Of a stretch of DNA of 11,746 nucleotides, positions 1 through 6,634 are shown in pieces. How positions within the stretch are numbered: position 1 is the first letter of the stretch; every line of letters starts with the position of its first letter. The notes below the pieces were generated by a model. That model made no database searches, was not told the DNA's origin, and saw nothing but the letters and a program-made list of their open reading frames with translations. Source of the stretch: an uncultured Flavobacteriales bacterium (GTDB taxonomy: Bacteria; Bacteroidota; Bacteroidia; Flavobacteriales; Vicingaceae); assembly GCA_913052515.1 (NCBI GenBank), contig CAJXFJ010000017.1, forward strand, positions 1-11,746, in the 5' to 3' direction. A program made the position numbers and the translations under genes.

Positions 1-137
1 TCCATGGCAGGCGTTTCAATTTGCTCAAAACCATGCAATTCAAACGACTTGCGAATGATATTAAAAATATAATTCCGCTTGGCCATCACCTTCGGGGAAA
101 AATCCCGCATTCCTTTTGGTATTCCGATTTTATTCAA
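1..137 (-). CDS. hisS: Histidyl-tRNA synthetase, N-terminal fragment (runs off left edge)
   Basis: The first 45 codons of a cytoplasmic class II aminoacyl-tRNA synthetase that charges tRNA-His with histidine. The visible protein begins [15 protein letters not shown] and contains the hallmark N-terminal block of HisRS (PKGMRDFSP, about residues 7-15). It then shows [14 protein letters not shown] (residues 32-45), which leads into class II motif 1. The start is TTG at 137-135: an in-frame TAA lies six codons upstream (155-153) with no ATG or GTG between, and the first internal ATG (residue 10) would cut the conserved block. The rest of the gene lies beyond base 1. It is downstream of ettA on the same strand, separated by about 190 bases holding a strong hairpin, so the two are probably not simply co-transcribed. 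Identification rests on a short but very characteristic segment. Confidence 0.9.
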   Translation of the reverse strand, partial: MNKIGIPKGMRDFSPKVMAKRNYIFNIIRKSFELHGFEQIETPAM

Positions 138-198
138 TGTTCTGCTTTTTAATTACTGTAAACATTTGTCTGTACTCTTCTTTCGCTTGATTTAGGAT

Positions 199-254
199 AA
201 AAGACTAAAGAAAAAGGATAAAGGTGTAACTCTTTACTTTTTCTTTAGTCTTTT
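199..254. repeat. Long inverted repeat (hairpin) between ettA and hisS
   Basis: A perfect 18-bp inverted repeat pairs 199-216 with 237-254 (arm AAAAGACTAAAGAAAAAG). After a 2-base bulge (217-218), five further pairs join 219-223 to 232-236, leaving a loop of about 8 bases. It lies 3' of ettA and 5' of hisS, so in minus-strand RNA it could end the ettA transcript. The T-rich strand of each arm lies inside the stem and no clean T-run follows it, so it is not a textbook terminator. A related word, GTCTAAAGTCT, recurs just outside at about 274-284. It could also be a dispersed intergenic repeat unit. Confidence 0.7.
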
Positions 255-280
255 AATCTTGGTCCTTTCTAAGGTCTAAA

Positions 281-324
281 GTCTATCTTCTTTTCTCTCT
301 GCTCTCTATTCTCTATTCTCTAAC
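281..324. repeat. Polypyrimidine tract with 7-bp tandem repeat CTCTATT
   Basis: An almost purely C/T stretch on the plus strand, giving GA-rich RNA on the ettA strand, immediately after the ettA stop codon. At its end it has about 2.7 copies of a heptamer: CTCTATT at 304-310, CTCTATT at 311-317 and CTCTA at 318-322. Such a tract is prone to slippage. Nothing in the sequence shows a function. Confidence 0.6.
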
Positions 325-2007
325 CTACTTCACCAGTTTACGATACTTAAACTTGGTAATCTCATCGCCTAATCGCTTACGTCTGTTTTCTTCGTATTCT
401 GAAAATCCTCCTTCAAAGAAATGCACATGTGCATCGCCTTCAAAAGCTAAAATGTGCGTACAAATACGGTCTAAAAACCAACGGTCGTGAGAAATAACCA
501 CTGCACAACCGGCAAAGCTTTCTATCCCATCTTCTAGGGCACGCAAAGTATTCACATCAATGTCGTTAGTTGGCTCATCCAAAAGCAAAACATTGGCTTC
601 CGTTTTAAGCGTCATGGCTAAATGCAATCGGTTTCGTTCTCCACCAGATAACACACCCACTTTTTTGTTTTGGTCACCACCGTTAAAGTTAAAACGCGAT
701 AAATAAGCTCTTGAATTAATCACCTTGCCAGCAATATCCATTTGCTCGTTTCCACCAGAAACGACTTCATAAACTGTTTTCTCAGGATCTAAATCTTCAT
801 GAGTTTGGTCTACATAACCAATTTGAACCGTGCTACCAATATTAAACTCACCTTGGTCGGGTGTTTCTTCTCCCATAATCATTCGGAAAAGCGTGGTTTT
901 ACCCGCACCGTTAGGTCCGATAACTCCTACGATTCCTGCAGGTGGCAGTTTAAAATCCAAGTTTTCATAAAGTAAACGGTCGCCATATCCTTTGGCTACC
1001 CCTTTGGCTTCAATCACTTCATTTCCTAATCGCGGTCCGTTTGGAATTGGAATTTGCAAGTTTTGAATTTGCTCTTTCCCTTCTTCGCTCAACAACTTTT
1101 CATAATTATTCAAACGTGCTTTCGACTTGCTACGCTTGGCTTTAGGGTTCATTCTAGACCATTCCAATTCCTTCTCTAAATTCTTTCTTCGCTTGCTTTC
1201 TTGCTTTTCTTCTGCTTTCAATCGCTTCGATTTTTGATCTAACCATGAAGTGTAGTTTCCTTCAAAAGGGATTCCTTCACCACGATCCAATTCTAAGATC
1301 CAACCCGCTACATTATCCAAGAAATAACGGTCGTGTGTTACGGCTATTACCGTTCCCTTGTACTGTTGCAAGTGACGCTCTAACCAAAACACCGACTCTG
1401 CATCCAAGTGGTTAGTTGGCTCATCCAATAGTAAAATATCAGGCTCTTGCAATAAAAGTCTACAAAGTGCAACTCTTCTACGTTCACCACCTGAAAGGTT
1501 TTCCACCTTCGCATCCGCATCCGGACAACGTAAAGCATCCATCGCACGATTTAGCTTGGTATCTAATTCCCATGCATCTAGTGCATCAATTTTCTCTTGA
1601 AGTTTGGCTTGCTCTTGCATTAACGCTTCCATTTTATTGCCATCGGCCAACACATCTGGATCAGCAAATTTTTCGTTAACCTCTTCGTAAGCTTTTAAAA
1701 CAGCAACCGTTTCAGCAGCACCTTCTTCTACAATTTCTCGTACGGTTTTTCCTTCGTCTAACTTAGGTTCCTGTGGCAACATTCCCACTGAATAACCATC
1801 TGAAAAAACCACATCGCCTTGAAAAGACTCTTCCTCACCAGAGATTATTTTCATTAAGGTAGATTTACCCGAACCATTTAAACCGATGATGCCGATTTTG
1901 GCACCATAGAAAAAAGAGAGGTAAATATTTTTTAAGATTGCTTTCCCTGAAGGAAGCGTTTTTGAAACATTGACCATTGAAAAAATGACCTTCTTATCGT
2001 CTGACAT
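325..2007 (-). CDS. ettA: ABC-F ATPase, energy-dependent translational throttle EttA
   Basis: A soluble ABC-F protein of 560 aa (E. coli EttA is 555 aa) that binds the ribosomal E site and gates the first peptide bond according to ATP/ADP level. Two ATPase cassettes are visible. The first has Walker A GLNGSGKS (42-49), signature LSGGE (171-175), Walker B ILLLDEPTNHLD (191-202) and switch His225. The second has Walker A GPNGAGKT (364-371), LSGGE (453-457), LLLDEPTNDID (474-484) and His508. Between them lies the basic P-site-tRNA interaction motif (about 250-325; KELEWSRMNPKAKRSKSKAR, 279-298). Blocks such as GWILELDRGEGIPFEGNY and GCAVVISHDRWFLDR, and the basic tail KYRKLVK, match EttA rather than Uup, YbiT or resistance-type ABC-F proteins. 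The ATG at 2007 gives the expected N-terminus. The gene is divergent from rimB, with about 85 bases between starts, so its promoter must lie there. No signal of transfer is seen. Confidence 0.96.
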   Translation of the reverse strand: MSDDKKVIFSMVNVSKTLPSGKAILKNIYLSFFYGAKIGIIGLNGSGKSTLMKIISGEEESFQGDVVFSDGYSVGMLPQEPKLDEGKTVREIVEEGAAETVAVLKAYEEVNEKFADPDVLADGNKMEALMQEQAKLQEKIDALDAWELDTKLNRAMDALRCPDADAKVENLSGGERRRVALCRLLLQEPDILLLDEPTNHLDAESVFWLERHLQQYKGTVIAVTHDRYFLDNVAGWILELDRGEGIPFEGNYTSWLDQKSKRLKAEEKQESKRRKNLEKELEWSRMNPKAKRSKSKARLNNYEKLLSEEGKEQIQNLQIPIPNGPRLGNEVIEAKGVAKGYGDRLLYENLDFKLPPAGIVGVIGPNGAGKTTLFRMIMGEETPDQGEFNIGSTVQIGYVDQTHEDLDPEKTVYEVVSGGNEQMDIAGKVINSRAYLSRFNFNGGDQNKKVGVLSGGERNRLHLAMTLKTEANVLLLDEPTNDIDVNTLRALEDGIESFAGCAVVISHDRWFLDRICTHILAFEGDAHVHFFEGGFSEYEENRRKRLGDEITKFKYRKLVK

Positions 2008-2093
2008 CTGCTTGTATTTATGTTTTACGCAAATTTGTGAAATTATTGGCTTTTAAGCAGCATGAATTAGATTTATTCTTAACCTTGATGACC

Positions 2094-2540
2094 ATGAATA
2101 AAAAGACCGCAAAATGTATCGTTGGAAGAGCTGAATTGGTAGACTTTCCCGATTTGGGAATTAATGGAATAGAAGCAAAGATTGACACAGGAGCCTACTC
2201 TACGGCTATTCACGCTCATAAAATTTGGACTGAAGAGATCGATGGAAAAGAATATTTGAATTTTGAGCTATTGGATCCAGATCGAGAGCACTATCGAAAG
2301 TTGACCATTCGAACAGCAAACTTTACAAGAAAGAAAGTGAGAAGCAGCAACGGCAGATTAGAACAGCGTTTTGCTTTGAAAACCAAGATTGTACTGGGAG
2401 GTAAGAAAAGGACCACCGATTTAACTTTAACCAATCGGGGTAAAATGCGATTTCCTGTTTTGGTAGGAAGAAAAGTTTTGAAAAAGGGTTATTTGGTTGA
2501 TGTAGCAATCGACAAAGCCAAACGAAAATCAGCTAATTAG
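2094..2540 (+). CDS. rimB: RimB-like retropepsin-fold protease (PF05618, 'ATP-dependent zinc protease' family)
   Basis: A small cytoplasmic protein of 148 aa from the ATG at 2094. The family is usually labelled 'putative ATP-dependent zinc protease', but its motif is that of a retropepsin-like aspartic protease. Visible marks are VGRAELVDFPDLG (10-22), the active-site-like AKIDTGAYSTAIHA (28-41, Asp31), RSSNGRLEQRF (83-93) and TNRGKMRFPVLVGRKVL (113-129), all family signatures. In Pseudomonas fluorescens RimB is reported to remove glutamates that RimK adds to ribosomal protein S6, and here rimK lies 660 bases downstream on the same strand. The frame stays open upstream to a GTG at 2037, but that extension (KLLAFKQHELDLFLTLMT) has no family match, so 2094, or the ATG two codons before it at 2088, is preferred. 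The stop overlaps the convergent neighbour's stop. Family is sure; the RimB role is inferred. Confidence 0.88.
   Translation: MNKKTAKCIVGRAELVDFPDLGINGIEAKIDTGAYSTAIHAHKIWTEEIDGKEYLNFELLDPDREHYRKLTIRTANFTRKKVRSSNGRLEQRFALKTKIVLGGKKRTTDLTLTNRGKMRFPVLVGRKVLKKGYLVDVAIDKAKRKSAN
2533..2540. other. Overlapping convergent stop codons in an 8-bp palindrome
   Basis: The octamer CTAATTAG is its own reverse complement and holds the TAG stop of rimB (2538-2540, plus) and the TAG stop of the exported CarboxypepD_reg protein (2535-2533, minus). The two coding regions therefore overlap by exactly 8 bases, with no room for a separate terminator between them. Confidence 0.95.
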
Positions 2541-3036
2541 GTCGTGGCCTATACTGTTTCTTTTCTTTGATTTTAGCCTTTTTACGGTCGATTAAATCAT
2601 CATAAGTATCATCCATGTAGAAGGCCTTTTTGTTTTCATCGTACTTAATTAAAGCCACTGGAATTCCTTCTAAATCCGTTTTCTCCCCTTCTTTCTTTCG
2701 CTTCAAGCGCACATCAAATTTGAAGGTTTCAATCTTGAATTTAATCTGCTTGGTTTTTTTGGTATTTAACCATAGCGTTTTACTATGAAAACCTTCTTTA
2801 AAAACCACTAACATGTATTCACTTTCACCTAAAGCAGTAAAAGAAAATTTACCATTGGAAGAAGTCTTCATGGAATCAATCACTTCTCCAGATTTTAAAA
2901 CATGAATTGAAACACCTTCCAAAGGATCTCCATAAGCATATACCTTACCTTTAAAATCAAACTCTTTTTCAGTTTGTGCAAAAGATATTGTAGTGCTAAA
3001 GCAGAATATAAATGTGAATAACAAAAAACGGTACAT
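2533..3036 (-). CDS. Small exported protein with CarboxypepD_reg-like beta-sandwich domain
   Basis: A predicted secreted or periplasmic protein of 167 aa. It has a signal peptide (MYRFLLFTFIFCFSTTISFA, cleavage before QTEKEF) and a carboxypeptidase-regulatory-like domain at about residues 25-107. That domain shows FKGKVYAYGDPLEGVSIHV, then SSNGKFSFTALGESEYMLVVFKEGF, the usual order of this fold, which is common in Bacteroidota outer-membrane and secreted proteins. The C-terminal 60 residues are charged, with a basic end (KKAKIKEKKQYRPRP), and I do not recognise them. The frame stays open further upstream, but the ATG at 3036 places the signal peptide at the N-terminus. It sits between rimB and rimK on the opposite strand, converging on rimB and divergent from rimK. 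Nothing in it suggests a role in glutamylation. The exact function is unknown. Confidence 0.8.
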   Translation of the reverse strand: MYRFLLFTFIFCFSTTISFAQTEKEFDFKGKVYAYGDPLEGVSIHVLKSGEVIDSMKTSSNGKFSFTALGESEYMLVVFKEGFHSKTLWLNTKKTKQIKFKIETFKFDVRLKRKKEGEKTDLEGIPVALIKYDENKKAFYMDDTYDDLIDRKKAKIKEKKQYRPRPN

Positions 3037-3140
3037 CCTCTTGAAATATCGGGTAATATTATAAAAATACCCATTCATCCACAAGGGATTTATGGATTCT
3101 CCAGCTAGAAAAAACATATTTACAATATTATTTTTCAGAA

Positions 3141-3174
3141 TTTACATGCGATTAAAGCTAGAATATTAGTTTTG
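3141..3174 (+). promoter_or_regulatory. Candidate Bacteroidota-type promoter for rimK
   Basis: TAGTTTTG at 3167-3174 matches the Bacteroidota -7 consensus TAnnTTTG exactly. TTTACA at 3141-3146, 20 bases upstream, fits the -33 position only loosely. The -7 box ends 26 bases before the rimK ATG, implying a short leader of about 20 bases. No Shine-Dalgarno site is seen, which is usual for this phylum. It would drive rimK and the coupled downstream hydrolase independently of rimB. Confidence 0.55.
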
Positions 3175-3200
3175 ATTCACCGAATAGACATAAATTTAAG

Positions 3201-4109
3201 ATGAACATTGTAATTCTCTCTAGAAATCCCAACTTATATTCTACATCACGATTGGTTGAAGCAGGCCAAGAAAGAGGCCACAATATGCGCGTTTTGGACC
3301 ATACAAAATGCTACATTGTTAATGAAAGTAGAGAACCAACCATTTATTATGGAAGAGAAAAAATAGAAGACATTGATGCGGTTATTCCAAGAATTGGTGC
3401 TTCAGTTACTTTTTATGGAGCCTCAATTATTCGTCAGTTTGAAATGCAAAAGATTTTCACCACGGTAAAATCGGTGGCATTAACACGATCTAGAGATAAG
3501 TTGAGAAGCATTCAAATCATGTCAAGAGAAAATCTTGACATTCCTAAAACGGCTTTTGCAAGAAGTCCAAAAGACATTCCCCATTTAATTAGAACTGTGG
3601 GAGGCGCTCCTTTAATTTTAAAAGTATTGGAAGGCACACAAGGATTAGGAGTGGTTTTAGCAGAAACTCAGAAAGCAGCTAAATCGGTAATTGAGGCTTT
3701 TATGGGTATGGATAAAAGTATATTGGTACAAGAGTTTATTAAAGAAGCAGGTGGTGCAGATATTAGAGCCTTTGTAGTTGACGGTAAAGTAGTTGGAGCC
3801 ATGAAACGCCAAGGTAAAGAAGGAGAATTCAGAAGTAATTTGCATCGTGGTGGTACCAGTAGCATGATTAAGTTAAAGCGAAGAGAAACTGCAGCAGCTG
3901 TTAAAGCAGCCAAGGCTATGGGTTTAAGTATAGCCGGAGTTGATATGTTGCAATCCGATCGTGGCCCGTTGATTTTGGAAGTAAACTCTTCACCAGGCTT
4001 AGGTGGCATAGAAAGCTCTACCAAAGTTGATATTGCAGGAAAGATTATTGAATACGTGGAAAACAGTGTTGGAAAAACAGCCAAGTTAAAAGATAAAGTA
4101 GGAGTTTAA
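3201..4109 (+). CDS. rimK: RimK, ATP-grasp protein glutamate ligase (ribosomal protein S6 modification)
   Basis: A cytoplasmic ATP-grasp ligase of 302 aa (E. coli RimK is 300 aa). In E. coli it adds glutamates to the C-terminus of ribosomal protein S6 and can make poly-glutamate. The N-terminal domain shows [14 protein letters not shown] and [15 protein letters not shown] (59-73). The ATP-grasp core shows SRDKLRS (97-103), [20 protein letters not shown] (136-155), [11 protein letters not shown] (173-183), the RSNLHRGG loop (211-218), AGVDML (245-250) and the Mg-binding [15 protein letters not shown] (257-271; Glu260, Asn262). These blocks follow E. coli RimK almost line by line, so orthology is firm. 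The C-terminal tail, about 15 residues after the last helix, is lysine-rich. The stop TAA shares its last A with the ATG of the next gene, so the two are translationally coupled. A TAnnTTTG promoter precedes it. Whether S6 is the substrate here was not tested. Confidence 0.96.
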   Translation: MNIVILSRNPNLYSTSRLVEAGQERGHNMRVLDHTKCYIVNESREPTIYYGREKIEDIDAVIPRIGASVTFYGASIIRQFEMQKIFTTVKSVALTRSRDKLRSIQIMSRENLDIPKTAFARSPKDIPHLIRTVGGAPLILKVLEGTQGLGVVLAETQKAAKSVIEAFMGMDKSILVQEFIKEAGGADIRAFVVDGKVVGAMKRQGKEGEFRSNLHRGGTSSMIKLKRRETAAAVKAAKAMGLSIAGVDMLQSDRGPLILEVNSSPGLGGIESSTKVDIAGKIIEYVENSVGKTAKLKDKVGV

Positions 4110-5053
4110 TGGCTAGACGATTGAGTGTTGACGGCATTAGTGTTGCCGCTGGGGAAAAGAAAGTTATCGACTTAAACATTGCCCGACTTGTTTCAGGAAC
4201 AAAAATTGACCTACCAGTTCATGTATTTCGCAGTAAAAAAGCAGGCCCTATTGTTTTATTAAGCGGCGGCTTACATGGCGATGAAGTAGATGGTGTTGAA
4301 GTGATTCGACGATTAATTCGAAATAAAACTTTTGACAAACTGAAATGCGGCTCTGTAATTGCCATTCCGGTTTTAAACATCTATGGGTTTTTAAACTTTT
4401 CGAGAGAAGTACCCGATGGTAAAGATGTAAACCGTTTTTTTCCAGGTAGCAAAAATGGATCTTTAGCTGCAAGAGTAGCCTACAACATCACCACCAAAGT
4501 TTTGGCAGAAATCGATTTTGGCATTGATTTTCATACCGGTGGTGCCAATCGTTACAATTATCCTCAAAGTCGGTTTGCGGCAGAAGATAGCCGAGCTAGA
4601 GAAATTGCTGAAGTGTTTAATGCACCTATCAGTTTAGAATCGGGATTGATTGACAAGTCACTGCGAAAAGAAGCTTATAAAATGGGAAAGTCCATCGTCG
4701 TTTTTGAAGGTGGTGAGGCCATGAGATTTGATGAATTGAGCATTCAAGAAGGAATACGTGGAGCAAAACGAGTTTTGGCTCATTATGGAATGATTGATGA
4801 AGGAGAAAGTTTACAAAACAGCACCCATTGTACGCAAAGTCAATGGATAAGGGCCAAACGTTCTGGCTTATTCCAATCTTTGGTAAAAAGTGGTGAATGG
4901 GTAGATGAGAAAGATGTGATTGCCTACATTTCTGATCCTTTTGGCAGCAAACAAATCAAAATTAAATCCCCAGCTTCAGGTATTATCATCGGCCATAATA
5001 ATGCGCCGGTAGTTAATCAAGGAGATGCTTTATTTCATTTGGGGATGAATTAA
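4109..5053 (+). CDS. AstE/AspA-family zinc amidohydrolase (succinylglutamate desuccinylase/aspartoacylase-like)
   Basis: A 314-aa metallo-hydrolase of the M14-fold AstE/AspA family (PF04952). Members remove an acyl or amino-acid group from an amide bond. Zinc ligands are visible in GGLHGDEVDGVEV (53-65; His56, Glu59) and DFHTGGANRYNYPQSRF (140-156; His142). PDGKDVNRFFPG (102-113) carries the substrate-carboxylate Asn-Arg pair, and Glu200 in VVFEGG is the likely general base. A C-terminal barrel-like region (about 250-314; SGLFQSLVKSG, IKSPASGIIIG) is typical of the family. Its ATG overlaps the rimK stop by one base (TAATG), so the products are made together. Automatic labels of 'succinylglutamate desuccinylase' (arginine catabolism) fit poorly, since no other ast gene is present. 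From context I infer action on glutamyl peptides made by RimK. Its stop directly abuts the stop of the convergent SPFH gene. Confidence 0.88.
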   Translation: MARRLSVDGISVAAGEKKVIDLNIARLVSGTKIDLPVHVFRSKKAGPIVLLSGGLHGDEVDGVEVIRRLIRNKTFDKLKCGSVIAIPVLNIYGFLNFSREVPDGKDVNRFFPGSKNGSLAARVAYNITTKVLAEIDFGIDFHTGGANRYNYPQSRFAAEDSRAREIAEVFNAPISLESGLIDKSLRKEAYKMGKSIVVFEGGEAMRFDELSIQEGIRGAKRVLAHYGMIDEGESLQNSTHCTQSQWIRAKRSGLFQSLVKSGEWVDEKDVIAYISDPFGSKQIKIKSPASGIIIGHNNAPVVNQGDALFHLGMN

Positions 5054-6418
5054 TTATTTACTCCCATTTTGCATTAATTGTTTAGCCATACCAGCACCTA
5101 TCAACGATTCTAAAGGAGTAGCACCTTTTCCATCACCACCTATAATCATAGTTTGCGGAAATACAATTCTAGAAATATGAGATGCAACACCTATGGCGGT
5201 TTCTTTTTCTATCTGAGCTCTTTCTTGCGGTGTTAAACCGGCTGAAACAAGTTTTTTATTTTTATATGCTTCTGCATCTGCTTTTACTTTTTCAGCTTCA
5301 GCCTTCAACCTCTCCGTTTGAAGGGCTATTTCTGCAAGTTTTTTATTTGTTTCTTCTTGCTTTAATTTAGTTTCAATAGCAATCAAAGCTTTTACTTGCT
5401 CTTTTTCTTGAGTTACTCGTTCAGCTGCCTTGTCTCTCTCACCTTCGGCAACAATTCTAGCTTGAGCATCTTTAGCTGTTTTTATCTTTTGTTGTTCAAG
5501 TTGCCTTTTAGCTGATTCATCTCGTTGTGCCTCCAATCTTTTCTTAAATGTTTCTTCAAGTATTACATCATCAACAATTACTTGAACTACAATGATTTGA
5601 TTTTCATTTATATCATGTGCGATACGTATTGTTTTGCCATTGGAATCAGTCCTTTTCTTAACATCATATCTGGTTCTAATCTCTTTAATTTTACGATTTT
5701 CATCATCCATTTTAATACCGGTAACAATGGTATCTCTAAACTCTGTCTTTTGAACACTGTAGGTTCCAAACTTTAATTGGTCATCAATTGCTACTCTAAA
5801 ATCAGAAGCTGAACCTGAAATATAATCTTGTGCAGCAAACATATAACCGGTATTGGAAACCACCTCTCTCACTGTAGGAACAAGCGTGGAATGCACTAGA
5901 TTTTGAAGCGACCTAAACTCGATTGCCAAATCGATAAATGATTGTTCATCGGTTGGTAACTGAAAACGGGTTGAAAGCTTTGTTTTAGCAGTAACTTGAT
6001 CTATAAAACGAATGGGAATGGGTTTCATAGCACCTTCAATTTCTTCAGTTGATTCACCTTCTTCAACCACCTTAACATCAATATATTTTTGCCAAGGAAT
6101 TATTTGAGCAAATCCTCTCCATTTAATTCCTTCAGTCATTATCGCTCCTTTTGAACCCGTTGGTGAAACAACAAAGTATTGATACCCTGGCTCTGCCCAA
6201 AAAAACAAATAAGGTATAGTACTAATTAAAGCCCCTAGTAACATTAAAACTAAAATACTTTTACTTGTTAATCTCGATAAAATTTGGGCTAATCGATTGT
6301 AAAAACCAGTTTTTGAACTTACGGATTGATTATTTGCTTCTTTTTTAAAAACAGGCAATAAAAGAAATAAGATAATCGCTAAAACAATAATCAGAACTCC
6401 AAGAAAAGTCATATTCAT
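5054..6418 (-). CDS. SPFH/Band 7 membrane protein with long coiled coil
   Basis: A 454-aa membrane-scaffold-like protein. Two hydrophobic segments (about 4-24 and 54-74) are followed by an SPFH/Band 7 region (about 75-285, starting EPGYQYFVVSPTGSKGAI). Then comes a long Ala/Glu/Lys/Gln-rich coiled coil (about 288-395; LEAQRDESAKRQLEQQ, LKAEAEKVKADAEAYKNKK) and a tail with AGLTPQERAQIEKETAIGVA and a final segment (PLESLIGAGMAKQLMQ). SPFH proteins oligomerise on membranes and organise proteases or lipid domains, and this one resembles stomatin/flotillin relatives without matching one firmly. The ATG at 6418 is chosen because it begins at the first TM segment; the open extension upstream to 6535 runs through a terminator hairpin. 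The leader holds an 8-bp inverted repeat. The stop abuts the stop of the converging hydrolase gene with no spacer. The client or substrate is unknown. Confidence 0.85.
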   Translation of the reverse strand: MNMTFLGVLIIVLAIILFLLLPVFKKEANNQSVSSKTGFYNRLAQILSRLTSKSILVLMLLGALISTIPYLFFWAEPGYQYFVVSPTGSKGAIMTEGIKWRGFAQIIPWQKYIDVKVVEEGESTEEIEGAMKPIPIRFIDQVTAKTKLSTRFQLPTDEQSFIDLAIEFRSLQNLVHSTLVPTVREVVSNTGYMFAAQDYISGSASDFRVAIDDQLKFGTYSVQKTEFRDTIVTGIKMDDENRKIKEIRTRYDVKKRTDSNGKTIRIAHDINENQIIVVQVIVDDVILEETFKKRLEAQRDESAKRQLEQQKIKTAKDAQARIVAEGERDKAAERVTQEKEQVKALIAIETKLKQEETNKKLAEIALQTERLKAEAEKVKADAEAYKNKKLVSAGLTPQERAQIEKETAIGVASHISRIVFPQTMIIGGDGKGATPLESLIGAGMAKQLMQNGSK

Positions 6419-6433
6419 AATCAAAAATTTAGA

Positions 6434-6460
6434 CCTGAAAATTAACACATTCTTTTCAGG
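6434..6460. repeat. Inverted repeat in the leader/promoter region of the SPFH gene
   Basis: Perfect 8-bp arms CCTGAAAA (6434-6441) and TTTTCAGG (6453-6460) flank an 11-base AT-rich spacer. The nearer arm ends 16 bases upstream of the SPFH start codon. It could be an RNA hairpin in the leader or an operator for a dimeric regulator. Read on the plus strand it is followed by TTTTAATTTT, but no plus-strand gene ends nearby to need a terminator. Confidence 0.5.
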
Positions 6461-6502
6461 TTTTAATTTTAATAGGAGAATTCTGTGTAGAGATTTGAAT
6501 CT

Positions 6503-6543
6503 AAAAAAGAGCCGCCTGCAAAATCCACCATGCAAACGGCTCT
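6503..6543 (-). terminator. Second rho-independent terminator (minus strand)
   Basis: In minus-strand RNA, a 7-bp GC-rich stem AGAGCCG/CGGCTCT (6543-6537 with 6514-6508) continues, after a 2x2 internal loop, into a 4-bp TGCA/TGCA stem with a 10-base loop. A run of T (6507-6503) follows directly. It lies about 90 bases upstream of the SPFH start and would insulate that gene from upstream transcripts or end a short RNA beginning in the interval before it. Confidence 0.8.
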
Positions 6544-6634
6544 ACCAACCAAGTGAAGTTTTATGTAAACAGAACGATGTTCTCAATTGAACAACTCATT
6601 TACGACATTCGGTTTGATTTGGATTTATTAGAAT

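Noticed and set aside
199..254. Terminal inverted repeat of an insertion sequence
   Set aside because: No transposase fragment or target-site duplication lies nearby and the two arms are only about 20 bases apart, so a hairpin is the simpler reading.
2037..2093. GTG start at 2037 for rimB
   Set aside because: The extra 17-19 residues do not resemble the family N-terminus and the codon lies in the probable promoter region; 2088 or 2094 fits better.
3668..4084. Open frame of 138 codons on the minus strand inside rimK
   Set aside because: It lies antisense to a strongly conserved ATP-grasp gene and has no recognisable domain; the open frame is a by-product of rimK codon use.
6419..6535. N-terminal extension of the SPFH protein to an ATG at 6535
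   Set aside because: The extension would translate through a rho-independent terminator, is not family-like, and pushes the first TM segment away from the N-terminus; the ATG at 6418 is better.
6571..6583. LexA-like operator
   Set aside because: The GAAC/GTTC arms are spaced by 3 bases rather than the 4 of Gram-positive LexA sites, and no SOS gene is adjacent.
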